Origin: Limosilactobacillus reuteri
Lineage (GTDB): Bacteria > Bacillota > Bacilli > Lactobacillales > Lactobacillaceae
Direction: 5' to 3'
Assembly: GCF_013694365.1 (NCBI RefSeq)
Contig: NZ_CP059275.1
Span: 1,860,001 to 1,924,000, forward strand
DNA length: 64,000 nt
The translations under genes and the position numbers were made by a program. The notes beneath the pieces were generated by a model. The model had not been told where the DNA came from and ran no database searches. It saw nothing but the letters and a program-made list of their open reading frames with translations. Positions 45,054 through 52,918 of this stretch are shown piece after piece; within the stretch, counting starts at the first letter, position 1, and the number at the start of each line of letters is the position of its first letter.

Positions 45054-45692
45054 ATGAAAAATGTTGTGACAGATCCTGAAAAGGTCACCCGAATCCTCAA
45101 AACAGCGACGGAAATTTTCGGCCAGCAAGGCTTCATCAAGAGCAAAACCGATCAGATTGCCAACCAAGCACAAGTATCTAAGGGCTTGCTCTTCCATTAT
45201 TTTGGCAATAAACAAGCGCTGTATCTTGACGCTTTCAAATATGCCTATCATCGAATTTATGATCACATGGACCCCAAAAAGTGGCAGAATGCCCCTGGCT
45301 TGGCTGCCATGATGACCACTGCAGTTAAGTATGAGTTGAAACTACAATTCAAATTCCCAGCTGAATACCGCTTGATGATGCAAGCCTATGCTGATTTACC
45401 GCATTTTCCCGAACCGTTGCGACAACAAGTGCAGCAAGAAACAACTGCCATATCCGCTGAAACCGATCGCATTTTTCGCGAGAAAATTGAACAGCTGCCT
45501 CGTCGTGAGGGCCTGTCAGTCGATGACGTTTTCGGTGTAGTTTCTGCCTTAATCGCCCAACAAACGGCGGTCACCACCAGACTCATTGCCAGTGGCCATT
45601 ATCGCAAGTTTGAAGATCTGCAGTCCGTGGTTGAGACGATGGCACGCCAGTTATTGATTGTCGAACACGGCTTTTTACCAGATGAAAGTTGA
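45054..45692 (+). CDS. TetR family transcriptional regulator
   Basis: A 212-residue regulator with an N-terminal TetR helix-turn-helix (ILKTATEIFGQQGFIKSKTD, then QAQVSKGLLFHYFGNKQALY) and a helical ligand domain with a YsiA/QacR-like look. It follows the ABC ATPase and permease and probably represses that exporter in response to a drug or lipid-like ligand. Like them it is GC-rich. The operator is not visible. Confidence 0.92.
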   Translation: MKNVVTDPEKVTRILKTATEIFGQQGFIKSKTDQIANQAQVSKGLLFHYFGNKQALYLDAFKYAYHRIYDHMDPKKWQNAPGLAAMMTTAVKYELKLQFKFPAEYRLMMQAYADLPHFPEPLRQQVQQETTAISAETDRIFREKIEQLPRREGLSVDDVFGVVSALIAQQTAVTTRLIASGHYRKFEDLQSVVETMARQLLIVEHGFLPDES

Positions 45693-45938
45693 TTGACGTC
45701 AGCTGATAGATCAAAAAAGGCCAATAGGGTATACCCTATTGGCCTTTTTTATTTAGCTAAGGCTTTGGCAAATGCACAAGATTTAATTAAGCGCATGACA
45801 AAGATTTTGAAAGAGAAATTAGGCGATAGATTGCATATTAGTGCTAAGGTATGGCGTGGAGCAGGTCTTAAAGCGTCAGAGAACCCTACTAAGCCACCTA
45901 AACAAAAACCTGAAAGAGATACAGGTTTAAAGCGTTAA
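45693..45938 (+). CDS. Plasmid-type protein fragment (C-terminal part)
   Basis: A TTG-started frame of 81 residues, but its first 20 codons pass through the terminator at 45713-45750, so that part cannot be genuine protein coding. The credible portion starts after about 45753 (LAKALANAQDLIKRMTKIL, then RLHISAKVWRGAGLKASENP) and looks like the end of a plasmid replication or mobilisation protein. It stops where the DUF536 gene begins. The family is unsure. Confidence 0.35.
   Translation: MTSADRSKKANRVYPIGLFYLAKALANAQDLIKRMTKILKEKLGDRLHISAKVWRGAGLKASENPTKPPKQKPERDTGLKR
45713..45750. terminator. Bidirectional rho-independent terminator
   Basis: A perfect 38-nt palindrome with AAAAAA at one end and TTTTTT at the other, centred between 45731 and 45732 (AGGCCAATAGGGTATACC and so on). 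It would terminate transcription from both directions and probably closes the ABC/TetR operon. Confidence 0.85.
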
Positions 45939-46445
45939 ATGGCTAATACTAATTCTAAATTCTATACAAATAAAGATATGGCAAGAATTTGCAATGTTTC
46001 CGAAGCTTCAATGACGAATTTAGTTAAGTCATTAGAATTAGTTCCAATAAAAACAGGTAAATACGGCCGTAAATACTATAATGGCAGAGCATTAGAAAAA
46101 ATTAAGGAGCATTACAAGAATAAGGCTAAATCATCAACTAATTCTACTAAATCGTCAACTAAAGATGACATCATTAAACAACAGCAAGACCACATTGATG
46201 ATTTGAAAGCACAAATAGAAACACTTAGTCGCCAATTAGCGGTAAAAGATAAACAAATTGAAGCACAAACAGAACAAGTAAAACAAACGTCTATCTTGCT
46301 CTCACAGGCTCATACTTTAACGTTGCAGGCACAAAAGAGTAAAGGTGATGCCTCTGATGCCCCCACCGTCCCTAAAAAAACGCAAGAAACGTCACAATCA
46401 CCTGCTGAGGATACTCATGGTTGGATTTGGAAGATGTTTCATTAA
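45939..46445 (+). CDS. DUF536 plasmid replication-associated protein
   Basis: A 168-residue protein with an N-terminal helix-turn-helix (FYTNKDMARICNVSEASMTN), a long coiled coil (QQQDHIDDLKAQIETLSRQL) and the Gln-rich C-terminal DUF536 motif (ILLSQAHTLTLQAQ, ending WIWKMFH). Such proteins lie next to RepB on lactobacillar plasmids and probably affect copy number or partition. Its presence marks a plasmid origin for 45693-49604. Confidence 0.85.
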   Translation: MANTNSKFYTNKDMARICNVSEASMTNLVKSLELVPIKTGKYGRKYYNGRALEKIKEHYKNKAKSSTNSTKSSTKDDIIKQQQDHIDDLKAQIETLSRQLAVKDKQIEAQTEQVKQTSILLSQAHTLTLQAQKSKGDASDAPTVPKKTQETSQSPAEDTHGWIWKMFH

Positions 46446-48608
46446 TTGACTAGGGAGCTAGTAAATTGGATAAGTTATCCACTTTACTCATTACTGAACG
46501 TGCTACAATTAAAATGTAAAACTATGAACGCTGGTGATGAAATAATGGCATTGAAATGTACAGTAACAACAGACTTACAGGCAAAAGATACTAATGGTTA
46601 TTCTGGTATTCAAAAGCACGTGGAACATGACCAGAGTATTAACCATTCAAACAAGGATATTGTATTCAGTGAAACTCAATTTAACGTATATGATGAATCA
46701 ACTGCCACCCGTCAAGCTATTGACGATTGGAATGAGCAACACTTCCATAACTACGTGGAACAGCACGACCAACATCAACGAGAAAAAGGTCATGCTGAAC
46801 GACAATACGGAAGTGTAAAAAACTTTCTCAAGAGGAAGAAAAAAGCTACTGCAGTTTTGACCATTGGCAATATGGAAGTTCAAAGTCAATTGATGAAAGA
46901 GTTTTGCCCGGCTTCTTCGTACGTAGAGGAAAAGCTTCCCGATGGAACTACTCATCTTGTTTTTAAGCTAAAAGACGAACACGAGCAGCCGATTAAAAAT
47001 AACATTGCTGTCGCTAAACGATTTTACGATTGCTTCAATCGCGCTTTAATTACTGCTACTAATAACAATGTTGGTTGGAATCTCAAATCAGGAAAACGAG
47101 TAAATATTGGCGATTATTTACATCGCGGCCGCTATGCTACTAACAACGATGAAATGGGAATCTCACATATCCATTACGAGATAGCAACCTTTGGCATGAC
47201 ACGTGGCGGTAAAAAGCGACCTGCCCATGCGACTAACTCACTCAATCAAGCATTAGTCAGCCTACACCATGCGGTAACAGGTCAATATTGCTCAGGCCGA
47301 GCAGCTACCAAATGGTACCGGGCTAGCATAGATAAATTTGCCCTTAAATGCTTGGAAACCGAGCTGCATAAAACTTATAAAGTCCCCCAAAATAAAAAAA
47401 TTCTTGAGTTTGAACGTAAAACTGAGACTGACAAATCGCTTCAAACCGGACTTTCAATGGAACAACTAAAAGCTCAACACCAAGAAATTGCTGAACACAA
47501 AGAAGCTATCCAATCACTGCAAAAGCAAACTAACGACCTTACCAATCAGAATAATAATGTCAAACATCAGGTTGAAACTGTCACTAAGAATCTCAAAGCC
47601 ATCTATGAGGCCACCACAGGCCACCAGGCAGTTGATAAGGACGGAAATAATCTAACACCCTTAGAAATGGCAAATGGCATTACACACGCTGCTAGGGCCT
47701 CTCAAAGCAATAAAGAACAAGCAGATAAAGACATGGTAGCTACTCAAGAAAAAGAAAAAGCTGCCAAACAGCAGCAAGAACAACAAGAACAGCTACTAAA
47801 TCAACAGCGACAACAACTACAAACTTTACAAAACCAAATTAACGATGCTGACGAACAATTAAAGCAACGCAAATTACAGCGCGTTAAGGAAGCTCAACAG
47901 GAATTTGACCGTAATAACCTAATGTACGGTGATAATGAACCAATAACCGCAGACAATATCAACGATGTTGAAGCCTCCATCGACCAATGGCGCAATGATC
48001 AACGGCAACAATGGCAAACAGATCAAACCAAACACACTAAGCTTATTAATGACAATAAAGACCTGCAAACCCAAAATGATCAATTAACAACATCTAACCA
48101 AGCCATTCAAGATAACATTAACTCCTACAAAAACCAACTTGTCGATTCAATTGCCCAAAACGATCCATCACATCAAGTCGAACAATCATTACTAAACAAC
48201 AATGAACGCCCTCAACCAGTTAACACTGATCCTGGTCGTCAACAACACCTCAAACAAAACATCAAATACCTGATTAAGGTTGCTGCTAAAGCTCTTCAAA
48301 AAGTAAAAGAAGAAGCACTCAAATTCGTTGACCAAATCACCAAAACTCTAACAACTCCAACGAACCCCAATCAACCCAAACCAAACCTAAAATCAAGGTA
48401 TCTAGATCCATCTACAATTCAAGCTTCTAAACATCCATTTGATTACCAAAGAGAAAAACAGCTAATGAACAAGCTCAATAATGACCCCATCCTTAAATTA
48501 CAAAAGGCAATTCTATTTGCTAATCAAAAACAAAGCCAAAAAGCTACTCAGCAAATTACCAATGCAATGAACAAACGCCTTAACAAAGACGATGAAAGAC
48601 AGTTTTAA
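46446..48608 (+). CDS. mob: Mob/Pre-like plasmid mobilisation relaxase
   Basis: A frame of 720 codons; the more likely start is the ATG at 46545 (MALKCTVTTDL), because the first 33 codons look like spacer and hold a possible TACAAT promoter box near 46504. NGYSGIQKHVEHDQSINHSN matches the GIQxHxxR-type start of MobV/Pre relaxases. ISHIHYEIATFGMTRGGKKR (near 245) carries the HxH metal site, and SLNQALVSLHHA follows. The long Gln-rich region (about 330-620) is a coiled coil. It would nick the plasmid at oriT for transfer. Confidence 0.85.
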   Translation: MTRELVNWISYPLYSLLNVLQLKCKTMNAGDEIMALKCTVTTDLQAKDTNGYSGIQKHVEHDQSINHSNKDIVFSETQFNVYDESTATRQAIDDWNEQHFHNYVEQHDQHQREKGHAERQYGSVKNFLKRKKKATAVLTIGNMEVQSQLMKEFCPASSYVEEKLPDGTTHLVFKLKDEHEQPIKNNIAVAKRFYDCFNRALITATNNNVGWNLKSGKRVNIGDYLHRGRYATNNDEMGISHIHYEIATFGMTRGGKKRPAHATNSLNQALVSLHHAVTGQYCSGRAATKWYRASIDKFALKCLETELHKTYKVPQNKKILEFERKTETDKSLQTGLSMEQLKAQHQEIAEHKEAIQSLQKQTNDLTNQNNNVKHQVETVTKNLKAIYEATTGHQAVDKDGNNLTPLEMANGITHAARASQSNKEQADKDMVATQEKEKAAKQQQEQQEQLLNQQRQQLQTLQNQINDADEQLKQRKLQRVKEAQQEFDRNNLMYGDNEPITADNINDVEASIDQWRNDQRQQWQTDQTKHTKLINDNKDLQTQNDQLTTSNQAIQDNINSYKNQLVDSIAQNDPSHQVEQSLLNNNERPQPVNTDPGRQQHLKQNIKYLIKVAAKALQKVKEEALKFVDQITKTLTTPTNPNQPKPNLKSRYLDPSTIQASKHPFDYQREKQLMNKLNNDPILKLQKAILFANQKQSQKATQQITNAMNKRLNKDDERQF

Positions 48609-49004
48609 ATGATGTCTCCGAAAAGTATTGCCCGTTGGCAAGAACTGAAAGCAAAAAAATTAAGTGGTCGCACTGTTCCAGAAGATATGGAATATAAGAA
48701 ACTTCAAATGAAGCATGACGCTGATGTTTTAGCTTTAAACGAGCTAAAATGGAAAGCGGAACTGGCCGAAGCATTGATGACTGAGGCAATCAATAATGAT
48801 GAATTAAAGCAACGTTTAACCAGCATTATTGATTCGCAAATTGGCAATGAGCAGAAGCCATTTACGAAAAAAGATTTGCATGATTTTGTGGATGCATTTA
48901 TGACGAAAGTAAAACAAGAACAGCCACAACAAAATCATGTAAAACCATTGGGGAATAATCCATTAATGCAAAATGGATTACCCAATGGGAACAATCAAGA
49001 TTAA
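48609..49004 (+). CDS. Small hydrophilic plasmid protein (131 residues)
   Basis: A helical, charged protein (SIARWQELKAKKLSGRTVPE, ELKWKAELAEALMTEAINND) with a Gln/Asn-rich tail (NPLMQNGLPNGNNQD). No catalytic motif or membrane segment. The place after the relaxase suggests an accessory mobilisation or maintenance role, but I recognise no named family. Confidence 0.65.
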   Translation: MMSPKSIARWQELKAKKLSGRTVPEDMEYKKLQMKHDADVLALNELKWKAELAEALMTEAINNDELKQRLTSIIDSQIGNEQKPFTKKDLHDFVDAFMTKVKQEQPQQNHVKPLGNNPLMQNGLPNGNNQD

Positions 49005-49313
49005 ATGTACCAATTAAAACTTGAACCCCAATTTAAGAAAGACTATCAACGCTTAAAGCACCATCACCCTGAATTAATTGATGAACTTATGAATACCTTA
49101 AATCAGTTGCACCTTAACGGAATTGTTAACGCTGAATACCGACCACATATTTTAGATAATCGTGGTGGCAATTATAATGGTAGTTACGAGTACCATTTAT
49201 CTGACGGCAAGGTTGATGTACTAGTAATTTATATGCCCCATAAAACGAACCCATCAATTCGATTAATTCGAGTAGGTAGCCATAATGAATTGTTCCATAG
49301 TACGCTAAAATAA
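49005..49313 (+). CDS. YafQ family toxin of a type II toxin-antitoxin system
   Basis: A 102-residue RelE-fold mRNA interferase: YQLKLEPQFKKDYQRLKHHH at the start, then YRPHILDNRGGNYNGSYEYHL and VLVIYMPHKTNPSIRLIRVG, with the C-terminal SHNELF containing the usual catalytic His. The matching antitoxin follows at 49314. In normal dinJ-yafQ operons the antitoxin comes first, so the pair is in inverted order here, like the HigBA pair at 15263. Confidence 0.9.
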   Translation: MYQLKLEPQFKKDYQRLKHHHPELIDELMNTLNQLHLNGIVNAEYRPHILDNRGGNYNGSYEYHLSDGKVDVLVIYMPHKTNPSIRLIRVGSHNELFHSTLK

Positions 49314-49604
49314 ATGGAAACAACGCCAACTACAATTCGTCTTGATGATAATCTCAAGAAAGAATTAAACAAGGAATTAAAGTCTATGGGATTAAGTATT
49401 AATGGGTACTTCAACTTAGCTGCTCGTCAATTAGTTATTCAGAAGAAAGTACCTTTTGAAGTGTTAGCTGAATCTGACGAACCAACAGAAACCACTAAAA
49501 AGGCCATCGTAACAGCCCAAGCAAAGGAACTCGGTATTATTCCCGATGATTCCCCTAGCTTTAACAATGTAGATGAACTAAAGAACTATTTGGATAAAGA
49601 ATAA
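49314..49604 (+). CDS. RelB/DinJ family antitoxin
   Basis: A 96-residue antitoxin with an N-terminal ribbon-helix-helix (TPTTIRLDDNLKKELNKELK, SMGLSINGYFNLAARQLV) and a disordered acidic C-terminal part that would wrap the toxin. Together with 49005-49313 it forms a complete plasmid-maintenance pair. Its stop codon directly abuts the integrase repeat at 49605. Confidence 0.9.
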   Translation: METTPTTIRLDDNLKKELNKELKSMGLSINGYFNLAARQLVIQKKVPFEVLAESDEPTETTKKAIVTAQAKELGIIPDDSPSFNNVDELKNYLDKE

Positions 49605-49730
49605 CGAGATAAAAAGACCGGAAAACCGAATACATTGTACCTAAAACCAGTTAAACAGGACCTAACTGACTATTTTCAATGGCTAAACGATAAAAATATT
49701 CAATCAGAGTGGCTTTTTCCTTCAATTAAG
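49605..49730 (+). repeat. 126-bp direct repeat inside the split integrase, copy 2
   Basis: Identical to 42168-42293; see that entry. Here it forms the start of the C-terminal integrase fragment and begins in codon phase one base after the DinJ stop. Confidence 0.9.
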
Positions 49731-49985
49731 CACCCTGACCGCCATATTACAGAAAAGCAATTTTATAAAATCATGGCAAAAACGGGCGATTTACTCGATA
49801 TTAACTACCTCGGTACTCATACGATGAGAAAAACAGGTGCTTATCGGGTTTACACACAAACTCATTACAATATCGGTTTAGTAATGTCACTGCTCAATCA
49901 TTCGTCAGAAGCAATGACCCTCAAATATTTAGGCTTAGACCAAGTCAGCCGTGAACAAATGCTCGATGAGGTAAAGTTCGATTAG
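49605..49985 (+). pseudogene. Tyrosine recombinase/integrase, C-terminal part
   Basis: There is no start of its own; the frame (from RDKKTGKPNTLYLKPVKQDL) continues through FPSIKHPDRHITEKQF to a stop at 49985. The catalytic HxxR box is in LGTHTMRKTGAYRVY, the second His region in LLNHSSEAMTLKYLG, which also carries the nucleophile Tyr. Joined to 41961-42293 through the shared 126 bp it would make an intact 195-residue recombinase, probably from a plasmid or integrative element. Confidence 0.85.
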
Positions 49986-50035
49986 TTGTTTTTAGGGGTA
50001 ATTACATCATATCAGGAACGATTTCCTGTGTACAT

Positions 50036-50081
50036 AAAAACCGGATGATGAATTGTTCAAAAAATTCATCATCCGGTTTTT
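50036..50081 (+). terminator. Rho-independent terminator after the integrase
   Basis: AAAAACCGGATGATGAATT (50036-50054) pairs perfectly with AATTCATCATCCGGTTTTT (50063-50081) across an 8-nt loop. The A/T tails make it bidirectional. The following ACTAGGAGTTTTTTCCCAGC resembles a common repetitive spacer element of lactobacilli. Confidence 0.85.
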
Positions 50082-50122
50082 ATTTGGACTAGGAGTTTTT
50101 TCCCAGCCTCTTGTTGTATTTA

Positions 50123-52918
50123 ATGAGAAATTCGAATACAAATAATTGGCGTTCAACTGCTTTGATTGCGGGGGTAATCTTGACAGCAGGTGTCGTTACC
50201 ACCACTTCAACGACAGATGTACACGCTGATAATAGTCAAAACAATGCACAAGTAAGTAATGACCAAGTTACTTACGACCAAGTTCGAGCAACTGCTGATC
50301 AGCAACTTGCACAATTGCAATCAGCTAATGATAGTAAAGAAGCTCAACAAGCTACGGCCAACGAGCAATCAAATGCTGCGGATCTTGCACAAACCAACGC
50401 ACAAATTGATCAATTAAAAGCTAGTCATGCTGCTCTAGAACAAGAACAAGCCGGTGCTATTGCACAAGCACAAGCTTCTACTGCTGCTTCTATTGAAGCA
50501 CAAACTTCAGCTGCTAATGCTGAATACCAACAACAAATTAACACACAACAACAAAACGAAGCCACTCAACGTGCAGCAAATGATCAACAGTACGCACAAG
50601 CTGTTAATCAAGCTGCTGAAAATCAACAAGCTGTTGCTGATATCAATGCACAATATCAAAAGGCTTTAAGTGATGCCGCTAATACGCAGACAAGCCAAGC
50701 ACAAGCTGCTGCCAATAATTACAACTCAGCTGTTGCTAAGGAAAATGATACTTACCAAGGTAAGCTATCTGCTCAACAAGCAACTAATGCAGAAAATATT
50801 AAAAATGCTGAAGCATCTCTTGCATCCGCAACTGCTAATGCTAACAAGCCATATGAAGTCGCAACTACTAATGATGTTGCCGTTACTGGTCGAGTTGCTA
50901 AACCACAAACAGATTTTAAAGTTCCTGCTTATGTAACAAAATATGGAATTCATCTAGAAGTTCGTGGTTATAATGGTGCTATTCCTGTATCTGATTATAC
51001 TTATCCTGAATTTGCTAATACTTACTATGGTGAATACCCTGATAGTGCTGTAATCACAAACAAGGCTGCTGAATCAACTCCACATGATATTTCAGAAATG
51101 CCATTAGACTTCCAACCAGGTCTATTAAGCTATGATGCTAAAAATGACCATTCAGAAAAAGTTTCTGCTGATGGTTTAACGGCTGACCAAGTTCAAGTAT
51201 TACGGGCATTAGCTCTTTCATGGGAAAATGGTTTCCGTAACAATGTTTTCCAAAACTACCGTGAATTTTACAATGTGGTTAATAAGAATGATGGTTTTGT
51301 AAACGTTGCTCCAGTTGATTTAGTAAGTACTGACTTTACTGATAACATTGCAAATCAAGTTGTTGCTAACCGGACAAAGTACAATATTGATAATAATAGC
51401 CATACTGTTATCAGCAGTGGAATGCCTGCCGAAGCAACTTATACTAGCGTTATTAATGATGCAACCAAGAACTTGAAAAAGAATTTAACAAGTGAATTCA
51501 ATGGTAAGACAGTTTACACTGACGTTAACGAAAACTTGACTACTATGCAAGCTGGAACGCCAACCCTTCTTAATTACGCTATTAATCTCTACAACTCAAT
51601 GCAGGGTATGTACTATGGTGAATTAGTAAACCCAACACACATCGGTGGACATGCAGTTAACCTTCTTTGTGCTGGTGTTCGAACTGTGGGAATTGGTTTC
51701 CAAAAGTTGACTGATGAAATGACTGCTAAGAATGGATCAGGTGTTTCTGATCGCAAGAACCCATCATATGCTGTAACGTTTGATCATGTCGGATTTAACA
51801 TTGATCATGATGCTAACTTAACTAAAGAAGTTCAAAAACGTAATGTATGGGGTACTTCAACTGTTGATGCGCAATTAAATACTATTAAGACTGCTCAATA
51901 TCACGTTAATAAGGTACCAGGCACAAAGACAGTTACGCCAACTGCTACTGATGTGCAAAAAGCTACTGCTAGCGAACAACAAAAATTAGCTGATGTTAAG
52001 GCACAAGCACAACAATCCCTTGATGCGTTAGCTAGTGCCCACCAGTCTAGCTTAAATAAGCTTGCACAACAATATAAGGATGCGAAGGCTCAAGTAAAGG
52101 CTAACTATGATGTTGCAGTTACTAAGGCAGCTAGTGTTCGTGACGCTAAGATCGCCAACATCAAGAAAGCTGAAAATGTAAAGCTTGATGCTAAGATTAA
52201 TGAACTTGTTCCAAGCGTTGATCCACAAATCAAGCAATTACAAGATCAACACCAAGCAGTTATTGCTCATGGTGATGCTGTTCTTGTTGAACTAAAGGCT
52301 GAAAATAAGGCTGCTTATAACAAACTTGCTGAACAATTCAATGTTCAATTAGCAGCTATTCAACGGCGTGAAAATGCTAAAAGAGCTAATGAAGTTCGTT
52401 TAGCAAATAATACTGTTGTCCTTCCTTCAGCAGTGAAAGTTGCTAATGACGGTAATATTGATACTGTTGCCTTCTCAACAGCTTCAAACTCTCTACAAGC
52501 TGAAACTACTGGACGTGTTCAAACTGTTTCAGCACCATCAATTGTAAAGACAGCTACACAAACACCTATTGCGGTTGCACCAGTTGTTACTACAGTAAAT
52601 CATGCTGCTGAAAACACTGTTAAGAGTAATGAAAGTTCAGCTCCAGTTGTAACACAAACCACTGCAGTTGCTGCTACTACAAATAATGGTACACAAACAT
52701 CGGTTGCTTCTACTGCTGATAACAAAGCCACTAAAGCAGACAACAGTGAGAAGTCAGTTGTAAAAGCTGGTACTGTTGCTAAGAAGCAAACTCCTGCTAA
52801 GAAGAGTGAATCATCACAAAAGGTTGATCAATCTTCTATGTCAATTGTTGCTTTAGCTGCCACTGCATTACTTGGTACACTTGGTATCACTTACAGTTCA
52901 AAGAAGCGCCACAACTAA
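50123..52918 (+). CDS. SEC10/PgrA surface exclusion-like protein, no LPXTG
   Basis: A 931-residue exported protein. The signal peptide (STALIAGVILTAGVVTTT) ends near VHA-DN. A Gln/Ala-rich coiled coil (about 40-240) precedes a CAP/SCP-like globular domain (about 280-600) containing LRALALSWENGFRNNVFQNY and YGELVNPTHIGGHAVNLLCA, as in SEC10/PgrA proteins. A second coiled coil and a Thr/Ala-rich stalk follow. The tail has a hydrophobic helix (IVALAATALLGTLGITY) and SKKRHN, as in sortase substrates, but no LPXTG motif precedes it. ATG 50123 is preferred over the upstream TTG at 50111 because it starts the signal peptide. Confidence 0.85.
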   Translation: MRNSNTNNWRSTALIAGVILTAGVVTTTSTTDVHADNSQNNAQVSNDQVTYDQVRATADQQLAQLQSANDSKEAQQATANEQSNAADLAQTNAQIDQLKASHAALEQEQAGAIAQAQASTAASIEAQTSAANAEYQQQINTQQQNEATQRAANDQQYAQAVNQAAENQQAVADINAQYQKALSDAANTQTSQAQAAANNYNSAVAKENDTYQGKLSAQQATNAENIKNAEASLASATANANKPYEVATTNDVAVTGRVAKPQTDFKVPAYVTKYGIHLEVRGYNGAIPVSDYTYPEFANTYYGEYPDSAVITNKAAESTPHDISEMPLDFQPGLLSYDAKNDHSEKVSADGLTADQVQVLRALALSWENGFRNNVFQNYREFYNVVNKNDGFVNVAPVDLVSTDFTDNIANQVVANRTKYNIDNNSHTVISSGMPAEATYTSVINDATKNLKKNLTSEFNGKTVYTDVNENLTTMQAGTPTLLNYAINLYNSMQGMYYGELVNPTHIGGHAVNLLCAGVRTVGIGFQKLTDEMTAKNGSGVSDRKNPSYAVTFDHVGFNIDHDANLTKEVQKRNVWGTSTVDAQLNTIKTAQYHVNKVPGTKTVTPTATDVQKATASEQQKLADVKAQAQQSLDALASAHQSSLNKLAQQYKDAKAQVKANYDVAVTKAASVRDAKIANIKKAENVKLDAKINELVPSVDPQIKQLQDQHQAVIAHGDAVLVELKAENKAAYNKLAEQFNVQLAAIQRRENAKRANEVRLANNTVVLPSAVKVANDGNIDTVAFSTASNSLQAETTGRVQTVSAPSIVKTATQTPIAVAPVVTTVNHAAENTVKSNESSAPVVTQTTAVAATTNNGTQTSVASTADNKATKADNSEKSVVKAGTVAKKQTPAKKSESSQKVDQSSMSIVALAATALLGTLGITYSSKKRHN

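Noticed and set aside
45693..45752. Protein coding through the palindrome at 45713-45750.
   Set aside because: The palindrome is a perfect terminator; only the codons after it look like protein.
47400..48200. Gln-rich repeats in the Mob protein as tandem DNA repeats.
   Set aside because: They are irregular CAA/CAG-rich coiled-coil codons without a fixed repeat unit.
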